NCBI GenBank assembly: GCA_013821265.1 | Contig: JACDHD010000002.1 | Span: 23,614 to 87,613 of the forward strand | DNA length: 64,000 bases | Direction: 5' to 3' | Source of the DNA: Parachlamydiaceae bacterium | GTDB taxonomy: Bacteria; Chlamydiota; Chlamydiia; Chlamydiales; Parachlamydiaceae | Shown here: positions 8,782 through 17,411 of the stretch, piece after piece | How positions within the stretch are numbered: the first letter of the stretch is position 1 | Layout of the letters: each line of letters starts with the position of its first letter | Notes under the pieces: generated by a model | What the model saw: the letters and a program-made list of their open reading frames with translations, nothing else | Told to the model about the DNA's origin: nothing | Databases searched by the model: none | Position numbers and translations under genes: made by a program

Positions 8782-11745
8782 AATAGATTCGATGGTAAAA
8801 GGTTGCCTTTTCTCTGCAATGAGAACCTGGTTTTCCTTTTCTAGAAGCTCTTTGCCTGCAAAAATAACAGTCACTCCATTTTTGTTTTGCTGCACAACAT
8901 ATTTGCGGATCGCCTGAATAACGTCTTCTCTTGTCAATGCTAACAAACGTTCGCGGAATGCTTGGCGCACAGCAAATGTTTTGCCTTCGCGTAGGCGTTC
9001 GTAAGCCAATTCAGCACGATTGCCTGGTGCTACAGGTGCATCCAATCCTTGGACCACTTCAAGCTTTGCTTCGTCGAGATCCGATTCCTCAAATTCACCA
9101 TCTAAAATGGTTTGAATCGCTTCGTCAAAGGCTTTTAATGTTTTACTGATGTTTGGATCGCGATATGCGTAAAAGCAGATATTGCCGGCTAATGTGTTGC
9201 AAGTAGCACCCCCGCCATAAGCTCCGCCTTGTTCCCTTACACGCGTATGCAGAGTGATGTTTTCAAATAAACAGGCTGCCACATTTAACGCTGGTGCCTC
9301 GATGTCGGTATAGGGTACTGTTTTGAAAATATGGCCCGTGAATGCAACTGGGGATGCGATCAGGCGTCCTTGATTTGGCACCGGTGTTATCGCGTAGTTT
9401 AGTGAGGACCATGACGCATAGGGTTTTGTTTTTAGATTGAGTAGCCCATAGAACCGTTCAGCTTTTAATTCTTTGTAGCTCGCTTCATCGCAACTCAGAA
9501 TGAGATCGGGTTTATCCAATCCTAATAATGAGTCTTTACATTGCTGTAAACGAGTAATTAATGCTGGGAGTTGGGTGTTAAGGCCTTCCGCTATCTTCTT
9601 TATGGTCCAGTAGTAATCTAAACCGTACCAAAGATTGGATACATAGGCTGGGACATCAAGACCACTGGCTGCGAGATTGATGGCGTAGCGTATAGCACCC
9701 TGGTTCAGGCTGCTATGCAGCATGGTATAATGCTTTTGGATAACGCTTTTTAATCTAGCTTGATCGGTGAAGTCAACAGAAGTAATTAAATCGTACAAGA
9801 GGGGAAATAGCTTGTTGGCATTTCGGTGTAGGGCTTTTCCACGAATATTAAGTGTAGGAAAGAAGGCGTTATTATCGTCTGTTTGAATGTTAAATGATAA
9901 AAAGGCTCCCACGCCCCCAGTATAAGCCTGAATGTAGTCTAGGTTTTCAACATAATTACGGCCTCCGCAGCCCATCTGTGCTAGCAGAACAGTAAAAAGC
10001 CTAACGAGTGACAGGTCTTCCTTGGGTATCTTAGGAAGATTAAATACCAAATCGGTATAGATGATATCGTTAGTAAAGCAGGCGTGATGAAAAATTTGGA
10101 ATGGACCTTGTAACTCTTTTGTAAGAGGGAAATCGCGTGAGAGTTTTGGAACATCGTTTAAAGTAATTTTAGGAAGGATGTCAGGGTTTTCTTCCTCTTG
10201 TTTCTTTTGGAATTGTTCTAATTCTGCAGCTTTGGCAATGATCTGTTGTATCTGGCCCGGAGCCAACTTTTGCCTGACGGAGTTCAATTCCTGAGTCTCT
10301 TCCTGTGCTTCTTTAGCATTGAGTTGAGCATTGGGTACCATTGTAATGCATACAAAATGGGGATTATCCAGCAGGTATTTTCTAAGAAGCTGTGGAAGAT
10401 AGGAAGGATCATTTAGGACTTGTTGACGTAGTTCGTCAAAGAGAGAATGAATCCTTAAGCCACTCTCAGAATCGCCCCCATGCTGTTTCAGGAGAGCTGA
10501 ACGCATGAATAGAGACAATCCAAAGGGAGCATGATTTCCTACGATTTCGCTCCGTGATAATTCTAATTGATGTACCGCACCTTCAAAAGCTTCGCTGGAA
10601 ATGCCCTCTTGAGCAATTTTTTGTAGGGTGTCGCGCAGAATTTTTTCTAACGCTTCCGCATTTTCGGGTTGACAGCCTTTCAATGTAATAATGAATGGGA
10701 CTTCGCTGATATCATCGTCCATGTAAACACTAGCTTGCTTACATAGTCCTGAAGTTAAAAAAGCCTGTTTTAGGGGAGACGCATCGGTATCCATTAAAAT
10801 GATTTCAAGAATAGTAAGAGCGAGCACTTCTTTTTGCTTTAGAATGTGACACGTTAGCCAGCCAAAAGAGATAAGAGCTCTGTCTGCTGCCTCTTCTTCA
10901 GGTGGAGTAGGATAATCCATGGTAAGGCGCAGAGGTTTAGAGAAGCGCGGTTGCATGGGAATTTTTTCTAAGGGTGCCGGCTTTTTAATTCCCTCTAAAG
11001 CATGTGTAGCAATGTAGTCCAAATGCTGCTCTAAGGGCATATTTCCATAAAAGAAGAAAAGGCAGTGCCCTGGATGGTAATACTTTTGGTGAAAGGCACA
11101 GAGTGCTGGATAACTGAGCGAAGGAATTTCCTTGGGATCTCCTCCAGAATTAAATCCATAGGGAAGATCAGGGAAGAGAGCGTGGTTCATTGCTTCCGAC
11201 AGTCGAGCACTACCTGAGGCGAGAGCCCCTTTCATTTCATTAAATACAATTCCCTTATGCGTCAGAGGGGTCGTGGAATCAGTGGGAGTTGAAAATTCGT
11301 AACGATGGCCTTCTTGTTGAAAACTAAGCTCATGCAAATTGGGCTTAAAGACCGCATCGATGTAGACATCGAGAAGGTTATAAAAATCTTGTGTTACCTG
11401 CGATGCTGCTGGGTAACAGGTGAAGTCGGAGCCTGTGAATGCATTCATAAATGTGTTGAGGCTGCGACGCGTCATCGCAAAAAAAGGATCTTTAACGGGA
11501 TACTTTTCTGATCCACATAGAACGGTGTGTTCTAGGATATGTGCGACTCCATTAGAATTGTCCGGTAGAGTGCGGAAGGAGAGACAGAACATATTTTCAG
11601 GATCATCGTTTGCAATGTGAACTACTTCAGCGCCTGTAGGGGTATGAACAAGTTCGCGCAACACGCATTGTAATTCGGGGATTTCGACAATTTTACTGAC
11701 TTTAAAATCTTTGTAGGTTTCCCCGACAGATTTGAGGCGTTCCAT
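8779..11745 (-). CDS. M16C zinc metalloprotease (presequence protease / insulinase-like)
   Basis: A 988-residue M16 family peptidase of the PreP (M16C) size class. The inverted zinc motif HILEH is at residues 69-73, with the downstream zinc-ligand Glu likely in FNEMKGAL. The middle and C-terminal inactive-half domains are present, including GGRNYVENLDYIQAYTGG and EQGGAYGGGA. Such enzymes degrade short unstructured peptides, for example cleaved signal peptides. No signal sequence is seen, so a cytoplasmic location is likely. Chlamydia also encodes an insulinase-like protein of this kind (from memory). Its TGA stop is part of the end of the adjacent repeat, so the last residues may have been set by repeat insertion. 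Confidence 0.9.
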   Translation of the reverse strand: MERLKSVGETYKDFKVSKIVEIPELQCVLRELVHTPTGAEVVHIANDDPENMFCLSFRTLPDNSNGVAHILEHTVLCGSEKYPVKDPFFAMTRRSLNTFMNAFTGSDFTCYPAASQVTQDFYNLLDVYIDAVFKPNLHELSFQQEGHRYEFSTPTDSTTPLTHKGIVFNEMKGALASGSARLSEAMNHALFPDLPYGFNSGGDPKEIPSLSYPALCAFHQKYYHPGHCLFFFYGNMPLEQHLDYIATHALEGIKKPAPLEKIPMQPRFSKPLRLTMDYPTPPEEEAADRALISFGWLTCHILKQKEVLALTILEIILMDTDASPLKQAFLTSGLCKQASVYMDDDISEVPFIITLKGCQPENAEALEKILRDTLQKIAQEGISSEAFEGAVHQLELSRSEIVGNHAPFGLSLFMRSALLKQHGGDSESGLRIHSLFDELRQQVLNDPSYLPQLLRKYLLDNPHFVCITMVPNAQLNAKEAQEETQELNSVRQKLAPGQIQQIIAKAAELEQFQKKQEEENPDILPKITLNDVPKLSRDFPLTKELQGPFQIFHHACFTNDIIYTDLVFNLPKIPKEDLSLVRLFTVLLAQMGCGGRNYVENLDYIQAYTGGVGAFLSFNIQTDDNNAFFPTLNIRGKALHRNANKLFPLLYDLITSVDFTDQARLKSVIQKHYTMLHSSLNQGAIRYAINLAASGLDVPAYVSNLWYGLDYYWTIKKIAEGLNTQLPALITRLQQCKDSLLGLDKPDLILSCDEASYKELKAERFYGLLNLKTKPYASWSSLNYAITPVPNQGRLIASPVAFTGHIFKTVPYTDIEAPALNVAACLFENITLHTRVREQGGAYGGGATCNTLAGNICFYAYRDPNISKTLKAFDEAIQTILDGEFEESDLDEAKLEVVQGLDAPVAPGNRAELAYERLREGKTFAVRQAFRERLLALTREDVIQAIRKYVVQQNKNGVTVIFAGKELLEKENQVLIAEKRQPFTIESI

Positions 11746-11832
11746 AAACGTAACCTAATTTTTTTATGATGTTTTAATTTTTTTTATTAACTTTAAGGTA
11801 TTTGCCATTTCTCAGCTAGAGGATAACAAAAC

Positions 11833-11855
11833 CAGGCCGAGACGGCCTGTTTTTG
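11833..11855. repeat. Short hairpin CAGGCCG-AGA-CGGCCTG
   Basis: A perfect 7-base-pair stem followed by TTTTT, in the divergent gap between the M16 protease and pssA genes. It belongs to a family of CAG-purine-C-CG stem repeats also at 18423, 31655, 41655, 41775, 46278, 60617 and 63985. It could terminate stray transcription towards pssA. Confidence 0.7.
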
Positions 11856-11924
11856 CAGGAAGAGTGGATTATTAATTCCGTATAAAGTACGCTATGTAGT
11901 TAATTCATAAGAACTAGGAAAGCC

Positions 11925-12779
11925 ATGAAAGTTAAGAAGTTTCACTTACTTCCGAATGTTATTACAGCATTTGGATTATGTTGCGGATTATTTGCCATCT
12001 TTAAAATAAACATGATAGAGCCAGGAGCTGTGACCAAAGAAGTTTTGGAAGTAGTGACTGGAATTTTATTGCTGGCAGCGCTTGCAGACATTTTTGATGG
12101 AGCCATCGCACGTGCAATGAAGGTGGAAAGTGAATTTGGTGGCTTTTTTGATTGCATTGCAGATGCGATTACATTTGGAGTTGCTCCTTCAATAATTGTT
12201 CTGAAAAGTTTGTCTATTCCTCCTCTAACAGAAATGTCGTTTTTGATTACCGCTGCGGCTATGGTTTACACTGTGTGTGGGGTATTGCGACTTGTGCGCT
12301 TTAGTGTAATGAGTCATGAGGCTGCCGAAGATGAGTTACTTAAAGCCGCTCAAAAGAAAAATTTTACTGGATTGCCCATTCCTGCTGCAGCTGCAGCCTT
12401 GATATCGGGAAATCTTTTTCTGGTGTCTTCAGAATTAAATCGCTGGGTTTCTGTAGATGCAGAAACGCGAACATGGATTTTATTCACGCAGATGATTGTG
12501 TTGGGCTATTTTATGATAAGCCGCTGGAAATTTCCTAGTCTCAAAGCATTGCATGTGCGTGTGACATCGTTCCGACAAGTATTTCTGATGGTATTGGTAA
12601 CGGTTTTTGTTATCTTCTACGGGCTCATGCGCCACTTTAGTGTGGCCTTTGTGGCAGTTGCCTGGGGGTATGTGATCGTTGCTTGGATTCTTTCCATTGT
12701 AAGAAAAATCAGTGGGAATAAATCTAAGACGCTTGAGGATTTCGAACCCGAGCCCGACGAACTCTCCGACGTGGAGTAG
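11925..12779 (+). CDS. pssA: CDP-diacylglycerol--serine O-phosphatidyltransferase
   Basis: A 284-residue integral membrane enzyme making phosphatidylserine from CDP-diacylglycerol and serine, the precursor of phosphatidylethanolamine. The CDP-alcohol phosphatidyltransferase signature D-x2-DG-x2-AR-x8-G-x3-D-x3-D is complete, from DIFDGAIAR through GGFFDCIAD near residues 63-87. Several membrane helices follow and the tail is acidic (EDFEPEPDELSD). The ATG at 11925 follows a purine-rich site. It stands alone between the divergent protease gene and the convergent rmuC; its stop lies 6 bases before a palindromic element. The serine-specific assignment rests on the PssA-like N-terminus (LLPNVITAFGLCCGLFAI). 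Confidence 0.9.
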   Translation: MKVKKFHLLPNVITAFGLCCGLFAIFKINMIEPGAVTKEVLEVVTGILLLAALADIFDGAIARAMKVESEFGGFFDCIADAITFGVAPSIIVLKSLSIPPLTEMSFLITAAAMVYTVCGVLRLVRFSVMSHEAAEDELLKAAQKKNFTGLPIPAAAAALISGNLFLVSSELNRWVSVDAETRTWILFTQMIVLGYFMISRWKFPSLKALHVRVTSFRQVFLMVLVTVFVIFYGLMRHFSVAFVAVAWGYVIVAWILSIVRKISGNKSKTLEDFEPEPDELSDVE

Positions 12780-12785
12780 AGGCAA

Positions 12786-12996
12786 TGGACAGATGAGACA
12801 ATTGCCCAAGTCGTCGTCCTTTTCCGTGCCCGTGCCCGACTTGCTAAAGAGTTACTTAAATTGTAATATTTTTACGGTTTACGTCATTTTTTTAGCGAAT
12901 CGGGCACGGGCACGCTCACGGGCACGGGCACGGAAGAGCAGCAGCTAGGAGTTAAGACTGCTTTTTGGAACTTATGCAATCGTCTCGTTCTGTCCA
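12786..12996. repeat. Palindromic element, GGGCACGG core with outer inverted repeat
   Basis: The outer repeats are TGGACAGATGAGACAATTGC at 12786-12805 and the matching ACTTATGCAATCGTCTCGTT to GTCCA at 12970-12996. Inside is a GC-rich palindrome: CCGTGCCCGTGCCCG at 12824-12838 pairs with CGGGCACGGGCAC repeats at 12901-12933. The AT-rich centre (TTGCTAAAGAG near 12841, TTTTTTTAGCGAAT near 12888) is itself an imperfect palindrome. The same core occurs at 16590-16688 and 52788-52933. The right end touches the rmuC stop codon directly. Confidence 0.9.
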
Positions 12997-14307
12997 TTAA
13001 GGTATGCTCACAGACTCGGAAAGGCTTTTGGTACTGGTCTCAAGTCTAGGAAGCTTTTCGATCATTTCCAAATGTTCGATTTCTTGTTCATCGGAAACAA
13101 CACCAACTTCCTTAAATTTGCGGGCTGTCACTAAGACGCGCGTTTCAAACGACCCAACAGTCTTGTTGTAGGCCTCAATCGTGCGATCTAGTCCCTTCTT
13201 AATATCGATAAAGTGCTCTGAGAGTAAGCGTACACGGTCATAAAGCGTTTTCCCCAAATCGCTAATTTGCTGTGTGTGCTTAGCTACAGTTTCTTGCTTC
13301 CAGCCATAAGCAACTGCACGCAACAACGCTATAAGGGTTGTTGGTGTAGCCAAAATCACTTGTTGATCGACTCCGCATTCAATGAGCGACGGATCGTGCT
13401 CCAAAGCGACGCTAAAGAACGATTCACCAGGAATGAATAATACCACAAATTCAGGTGCAGGCCGAAATTGGTCCCAGTATGATTTGGCTGACAGTTGCGC
13501 AATATGGGTGCGAATGTGGCGCGCATGATCTTTGAGTTTTGCTTGACGTATCGTATCGTCGGTAGCTTCTAAGGCTTCCAGGTATGCTTGTAGGGGAGCT
13601 TTTGAATCGACAACAACTTGCTTGCCGTTGGGTAATTTTATAATCAAATCAGGTCGCAGACGTCTGTCATCTGTTGTAGCGGTCTCTTGCTGGGTAAAGT
13701 CGCAGTATTCGAGCATACCAGCCATTTCAACCACACGCTTCAGTTGAATTTCACCCCATCTTCCACGCACATTGGGTTTGCGCAATGCATTGACCAGGTT
13801 TGCTGTTTCGGCTTGTAGGTAGAGCTGTGTTTGTGCTAACCCTTTTACTTGTTCACTCAGGCCCACATAAGCAGATAAGCGTGTCTTTTCAATTTCTTGC
13901 AGCTTGTGATCGACTTTTTCCAAAGATTGTTTGATCGGTTTTACGAGTTCATCAATGGCCTGTTGTCGCAGATTTAAATCGCCCTTAGTGCGTTCGTGGA
14001 ACTTTTCCATTTTACTTGTTGCCATATCTAAAAATGAGGTCATGTTGTGCTTTAAGACGTCAGAGGCAAGAGCTTTAAAGGTATCTGAGGTATGCTGTTG
14101 CATATTCTGAAGGTTGCCTGTGCGTTCTTTTTCATGATTAAGCATGGTCTCAAGTTGCACACAGCGGCTTTTTAACTGCGAACTCTCTTCAGTTAAATGG
14201 GCGATCGTTGTGTTCTTTTGACGAATGGCTTTGATCACAAACCAGATGGCTGTGCTTGCAATGCAAAAAAGGAGACTAGATAAGATTGAGAGGTATACGA
14301 TAAGCAT
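12997..14307 (-). CDS. rmuC: DNA recombination protein RmuC
   Basis: A 436-residue RmuC family protein: one N-terminal membrane helix, a long coiled coil (about residues 30-170) and the nuclease-like domain with [33 protein letters not shown] and [16 protein letters not shown]. coli RmuC limits recombination between inverted repeats. That is of interest in a region so rich in palindromes, although a link is only inference. The ATG at 14307 is preferred over an in-frame TTG at 14316; neither has a strong ribosome site. It is transcribed alone and converges on pssA. Confidence 0.9.
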   Translation of the reverse strand: MLIVYLSILSSLLFCIASTAIWFVIKAIRQKNTTIAHLTEESSQLKSRCVQLETMLNHEKERTGNLQNMQQHTSDTFKALASDVLKHNMTSFLDMATSKMEKFHERTKGDLNLRQQAIDELVKPIKQSLEKVDHKLQEIEKTRLSAYVGLSEQVKGLAQTQLYLQAETANLVNALRKPNVRGRWGEIQLKRVVEMAGMLEYCDFTQQETATTDDRRLRPDLIIKLPNGKQVVVDSKAPLQAYLEALEATDDTIRQAKLKDHARHIRTHIAQLSAKSYWDQFRPAPEFVVLFIPGESFFSVALEHDPSLIECGVDQQVILATPTTLIALLRAVAYGWKQETVAKHTQQISDLGKTLYDRVRLLSEHFIDIKKGLDRTIEAYNKTVGSFETRVLVTARKFKEVGVVSDEQEIEHLEMIEKLPRLETSTKSLSESVSIP

Positions 14308-14410
14308 GGGTAGCAACTTGGGTTTTTAACAAAGAGGAATCATAAACGATCCCTTCCAATTCCTGGTAGCTTTGTTGCATTAATCCCAGTAGCAGGTTAC
14401 AATCTACCGC

Positions 14411-15058
14411 ATGCGTTGGTGGTTTCCCTTATTTTTATTTACACTATTTGCTCCGTTTAGCGCCGAAATGGACCTCGCAGTCTCGCGTTATTTCTACGTT
14501 GAAGGACATTTCTCCTCCTATCCCTTATTCCTATTTATGTATCACTATGGCTACCTCATAGGCAATATCGTGGCGTGTGCTGCTGCTGTTGTTTTGGTCG
14601 GTTCTTATTTAGTGAAGCGATGGAAAAAATGGCGTTCTCCAGCATTACTCTTAGTGTTGACAATGTTAGTGGGAGCGGTCGTGATTTCGCATGCAATTTT
14701 TAAGGATAATTGGGGCAGGCCTCGTCCCAAACAGGTTGAGGAATTTGGCGGGTTGCAGCAGTTCCGTCCTTTTTATGAACCCAATTTTTCTTCTCCTGAA
14801 CCCTCTAAATCCTTTCCTTGTGGTCACTGCACAACAGGATTTTTCTTCTTTGCCTTAGCGCTTATTGGAAAACGCATGGGCAATACCAATTTGACTGCAG
14901 TGGGTTTTGTGTTGGCAGTGGTACTAGGGGGATTGTTGAGTTTAACGCGTATTGCACAAGGAGGACACTTTTTATCGGATACGCTGGCTTCTGCTTTGAT
15001 TATGTGGTACACAGCCCTACTATGTGATTGGTTAATCTATTCTGAGAAGTTACCTTGA
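14411..15058 (+). CDS. PAP2 family membrane phosphatase
   Basis: A 215-residue multi-helix membrane protein with the three PAP2 signature motifs: KDNWGRPRP, a PSGH-like block read as PCGHCTTGFF, and TRIAQGGHFLSD with the catalytic His and Asp. Members remove phosphate from phosphatidic acid, phosphatidylglycerol phosphate, undecaprenyl pyrophosphate or lipid A; which of these applies is not clear. Its TGA stop overlaps the TTG start of the LexA-like gene, so the two are cotranslated. Confidence 0.87.
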   Translation: MRWWFPLFLFTLFAPFSAEMDLAVSRYFYVEGHFSSYPLFLFMYHYGYLIGNIVACAAAVVLVGSYLVKRWKKWRSPALLLVLTMLVGAVVISHAIFKDNWGRPRPKQVEEFGGLQQFRPFYEPNFSSPEPSKSFPCGHCTTGFFFFALALIGKRMGNTNLTAVGFVLAVVLGGLLSLTRIAQGGHFLSDTLASALIMWYTALLCDWLIYSEKLP

Positions 15059-15696
15059 AAGCTTTGACGCCGCGACAACATGAATTATTTAATTACATTG
15101 TCGATTACATGCGCGCGCATCACTACGCCCCAACGTATCGTGAAATGATGGGGCATTTTGGATTGAGCTCTCCAGGCACTATCTACAAGCACATCCAAGT
15201 CTTAAAACGAAAAGGGTTGTTGGATAACGAGGCTACAGGAAAGCGTTCTTTATCTCCCACACTGCAAGAGCCTCAGCCTTTGCATTCTAGCGAGCTTATG
15301 TTGCCTTTTATAGGAAAGATTATTGTGGGATCTCCAATCGAAACGTTTCCGCAGAGTCAATCGTTAGCAGTTCCAAAACACTTGGTGAGAGTCCCGGATA
15401 AGACTTACGTTCTTCAAATTAAAGGAGATTTACTAAATGAAGAATTGATTGCTGAGGGCGACCTTTTATTAGTGGAAGCGCGTCAAGAAGCACAGCCAGG
15501 CGATACAGTTGTGGCAGTGATCAATCAACACGACACGATTGTCAAACGGTATTATCCAGAAGGATCCCATGTGTATCTAACTGGATGGAATCCTCAACAT
15601 AAGCCAATTGTGGTGAAAGAGGAGGATATTCGCATTCAAGGAATCGTGGTTGGCTTAATTCGTTCATTTGCAGTTGCCTCAAGCAGGGCAACGTGA
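15055..15696 (+). CDS. LexA-like regulator lacking the autocleavage serine
   Basis: A 213-residue protein with LexA architecture. The N-terminal winged helix (about residues 1-65) starts LTPRQHELFNYI and includes YAPTYREMMGHFGLSSPGTI. The C-terminal S24 latch domain runs from GKIIVGSPIE to the end. Active LexA has GDSM with the nucleophilic Ser; here the aligned block reads IKGDLLNEELIAEGD, with Leu in place of Ser. The cleavage Ala-Gly is Val-Gly. The general-base Lys appears kept in TIVKRYY. It should still bind DNA and dimerise but is not expected to self-cleave. Start is TTG overlapping the stop of the PAP2 gene. It could be a constitutive repressor or one released by another signal. Confidence 0.85.
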   Translation: MKALTPRQHELFNYIVDYMRAHHYAPTYREMMGHFGLSSPGTIYKHIQVLKRKGLLDNEATGKRSLSPTLQEPQPLHSSELMLPFIGKIIVGSPIETFPQSQSLAVPKHLVRVPDKTYVLQIKGDLLNEELIAEGDLLLVEARQEAQPGDTVVAVINQHDTIVKRYYPEGSHVYLTGWNPQHKPIVVKEEDIRIQGIVVGLIRSFAVASSRAT

Positions 15697-16392
15697 AATT
15701 CTGCGCATGACTCGTTTATTCATCAACGAAAGCTCTAGTTCGTTGCACTCATCTTGAACATCCTGATGCACAAAACGTCTATAAAGCTCTTGAGTACAGT
15801 CTAGGCGGGATGCTAGAGTTTGATTGATGCTGATCTGTTCCTGAAAAAAAGCAACAACTTCAGCATGATCGCGTTTCGTTAGGCGCTCGTTAATAGTCTC
15901 TAGGCGGTTTTGAATGGTATTGAAATAAGAACAATCGAAAACAAGTTCTTCTTCAGTAAATGCTACAGTGCATTCTGGAGCGACTTTTCCAGGATTTTGT
16001 TCTAACCAGCGCACAATGGCTTCATACTCAAATGTAACACCGTTAGGACAAACCACAGGTAGCTGAGCGATGGTATTAGTTAAAGGGCATTTAAAATGCT
16101 TAAGAACTTCGTCGCGATTGAGCTTAGATTTTACGCTTGCCATTTGAAGACTTTGTGTTCTGCGTTCAATCCAATCTTGATAAGCAAAAGTGTCCATCAC
16201 TTCAAGCATCGCTTGCTTAATTTGATCGCGAAAGGGATGCTCAGCTTTTCTGGAGACGTTTACGATCAATTGTGTCATCAAATTTGCGCGATGCAAAGAA
16301 GGTGTGGTAAAAAGGCGACTCGGTTGGTTTAAATCAGGGTGTGACACATGTGTCATTCGATTTTCTACATCTTCAAAAACGCTAGCAACCAT
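15679..16392 (-). CDS. U-box domain protein, putative ubiquitin-ligase effector
   Basis: A 237-residue protein with a central U-box-like segment (about residues 99-147): FKCPLTNTIAQLPVVCPNG, then VTFEYEAIVRWLEQNP. This matches the U-box pattern F-CP-(I/L)-T, PVV, G-x-T(Y/F)-x-x-x-AI-x-x-WL. U-boxes recruit E2 ubiquitin-conjugating enzymes in eukaryotes. In bacteria they occur in host-targeted effectors such as Legionella LubX. The flanks are helical and charged with no recognised domain. ATG at 16392 follows TAAGG; an in-frame TTG at 16401 is less likely. The 3' end overlaps the lexA-like gene by 18 bases, convergently. Ligase activity and secretion are inferred. Confidence 0.7.
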   Translation of the reverse strand: MVASVFEDVENRMTHVSHPDLNQPSRLFTTPSLHRANLMTQLIVNVSRKAEHPFRDQIKQAMLEVMDTFAYQDWIERRTQSLQMASVKSKLNRDEVLKHFKCPLTNTIAQLPVVCPNGVTFEYEAIVRWLEQNPGKVAPECTVAFTEEELVFDCSYFNTIQNRLETINERLTKRDHAEVVAFFQEQISINQTLASRLDCTQELYRRFVHQDVQDECNELELSLMNKRVMRRISRCPA

Positions 16393-16520
16393 TTTAAACA
16401 ACCTTACCTATTAGACTTTCAACTTGAGGAATCTTTCTTTGATTTTGGTAAGGCACTTTACTGTTCCGGATAAAGAAAAGCAAGTTGTTTTTTAAAATTT
16501 TTTGTGCAGGTAGGGGAGGG

Positions 16521-16746
16521 TGGACTGACTGAGACAATTGCATAAGTTCAAAAGAGCAATGGTAACTCCTTGCTGCTGCCCTTCCGTGCCCGTGCCCGAC
16601 TTGCTAAAGAGTTACGTGAATATTTTTACGGTTTACGTCATTTTTTTAGCGAATCGGGCACGGGCACGCTCACGGGCACGGGCACGGAAAAGGACGATGG
16701 GACTTATGCAATTGTCTCAAACAGTCCAGTCAGTCCAGTTTGTCCA
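16521..16746. repeat. Palindromic element, GGGCACGG core, with near-perfect outer repeats
   Basis: Left outer repeat TGGACTGACTGAGACAATTG at 16521-16540 continues to AAGT at 16547. Right outer repeat ACTTATGCAATTGTCTCA at 16702-16719 is followed by AAACAGTCCA and a further GTCCA ending at 16746. The innermost 18 bases of the two ends match perfectly. The core at about 16580-16688 is the same GC-rich palindrome as at 12816-12936 and 52788-52933, minus about ten central bases. It fills the gap upstream of the U-box gene (16393-16746) and ends at the Nudix gene stop codon. Bases 16393-16520 show nothing else recognisable. Confidence 0.9.
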
Positions 16747-17295
16747 TTACTGAGCCGTTACTTTAAGGGCACGTCGGATCATTTCGGATTCATCGGCATC
16801 AACGCGTTTAAAACGTTTTCCTTGCTTCTCCATAATAGAAATCAATGTTTCGGGTGGCAACCATTCAATCATGCTGGTACCTTCAAGGTCGTTTAGATTG
16901 CGTTCTTCTGGATGCCATGAAGTTACCTTACACGCTATGTAAAGCGTAGTTTTATCAAATGACAATTTTGAGTCTGGTAAAAAGCCTGACAAGCTTCCTA
17001 AAAATGCGATCGGCGCTGCTTGGGCTCCAAATTCTTCCTTCAACCCCCTATGCAGTGTTTCAAGGATGTTTTCATCGTTTTCGACACTTTCACGCATGAG
17101 GATGTAGACATCCTTTTGACCTAGAATCTCTTTGAAGTGGTGACAGGCCACCTGACCTTCGTCGTTAAATAAAACAGCCCCAACAGAAAGGTGGTAAGGT
17201 TGGACGCTGCTTGCTTGAAAGAATGGCTTTTCAGTAGCGCTTAAAGGTAAATATGCAGTTGCTAGTACTGTCAGCAGGGCGTAAGCTGTTTTCAT
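16747..17295 (-). CDS. Exported Nudix-like hydrolase
   Basis: A 182-residue protein with an N-terminal signal peptide (hydrophobic stretch ending near ATAYLPLSATE, residues 1-21) and a Nudix fold. The Nudix box is imperfect: ETLHRGLKEEFGA keeps the metal-binding EE pair, but the usual Arg-Glu is Arg-Gly and the leading Gly is not evident. Nudix enzymes hydrolyse nucleoside diphosphate derivatives and are normally cytoplasmic, so the signal peptide is unusual. The start ATG follows AAGGAC. The substrate is unknown and reduced activity is possible. Confidence 0.75.
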   Translation of the reverse strand: MKTAYALLTVLATAYLPLSATEKPFFQASSVQPYHLSVGAVLFNDEGQVACHHFKEILGQKDVYILMRESVENDENILETLHRGLKEEFGAQAAPIAFLGSLSGFLPDSKLSFDKTTLYIACKVTSWHPEERNLNDLEGTSMIEWLPPETLISIMEKQGKRFKRVDADESEMIRRALKVTAQ

Positions 17296-17411
17296 AATAA
17301 GTCCTTAGTTAAGAAAACTTTTAGGATTGTCATATACAATTAAGTCAGTTACTCTTTTTATCAACAGAACAAACTATGTGGAAATTTAAATAATTTATTC
17401 AAGGAGAATCT

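Noticed and set aside
12712..12948. Open frame spanning the palindromic element after pssA, with Arg-Ala repeats
   Set aside because: The Arg-Ala dipeptides are translations of the GGGCACGG palindrome; a near-identical pseudo-product arises at the second copy (16538-16753).
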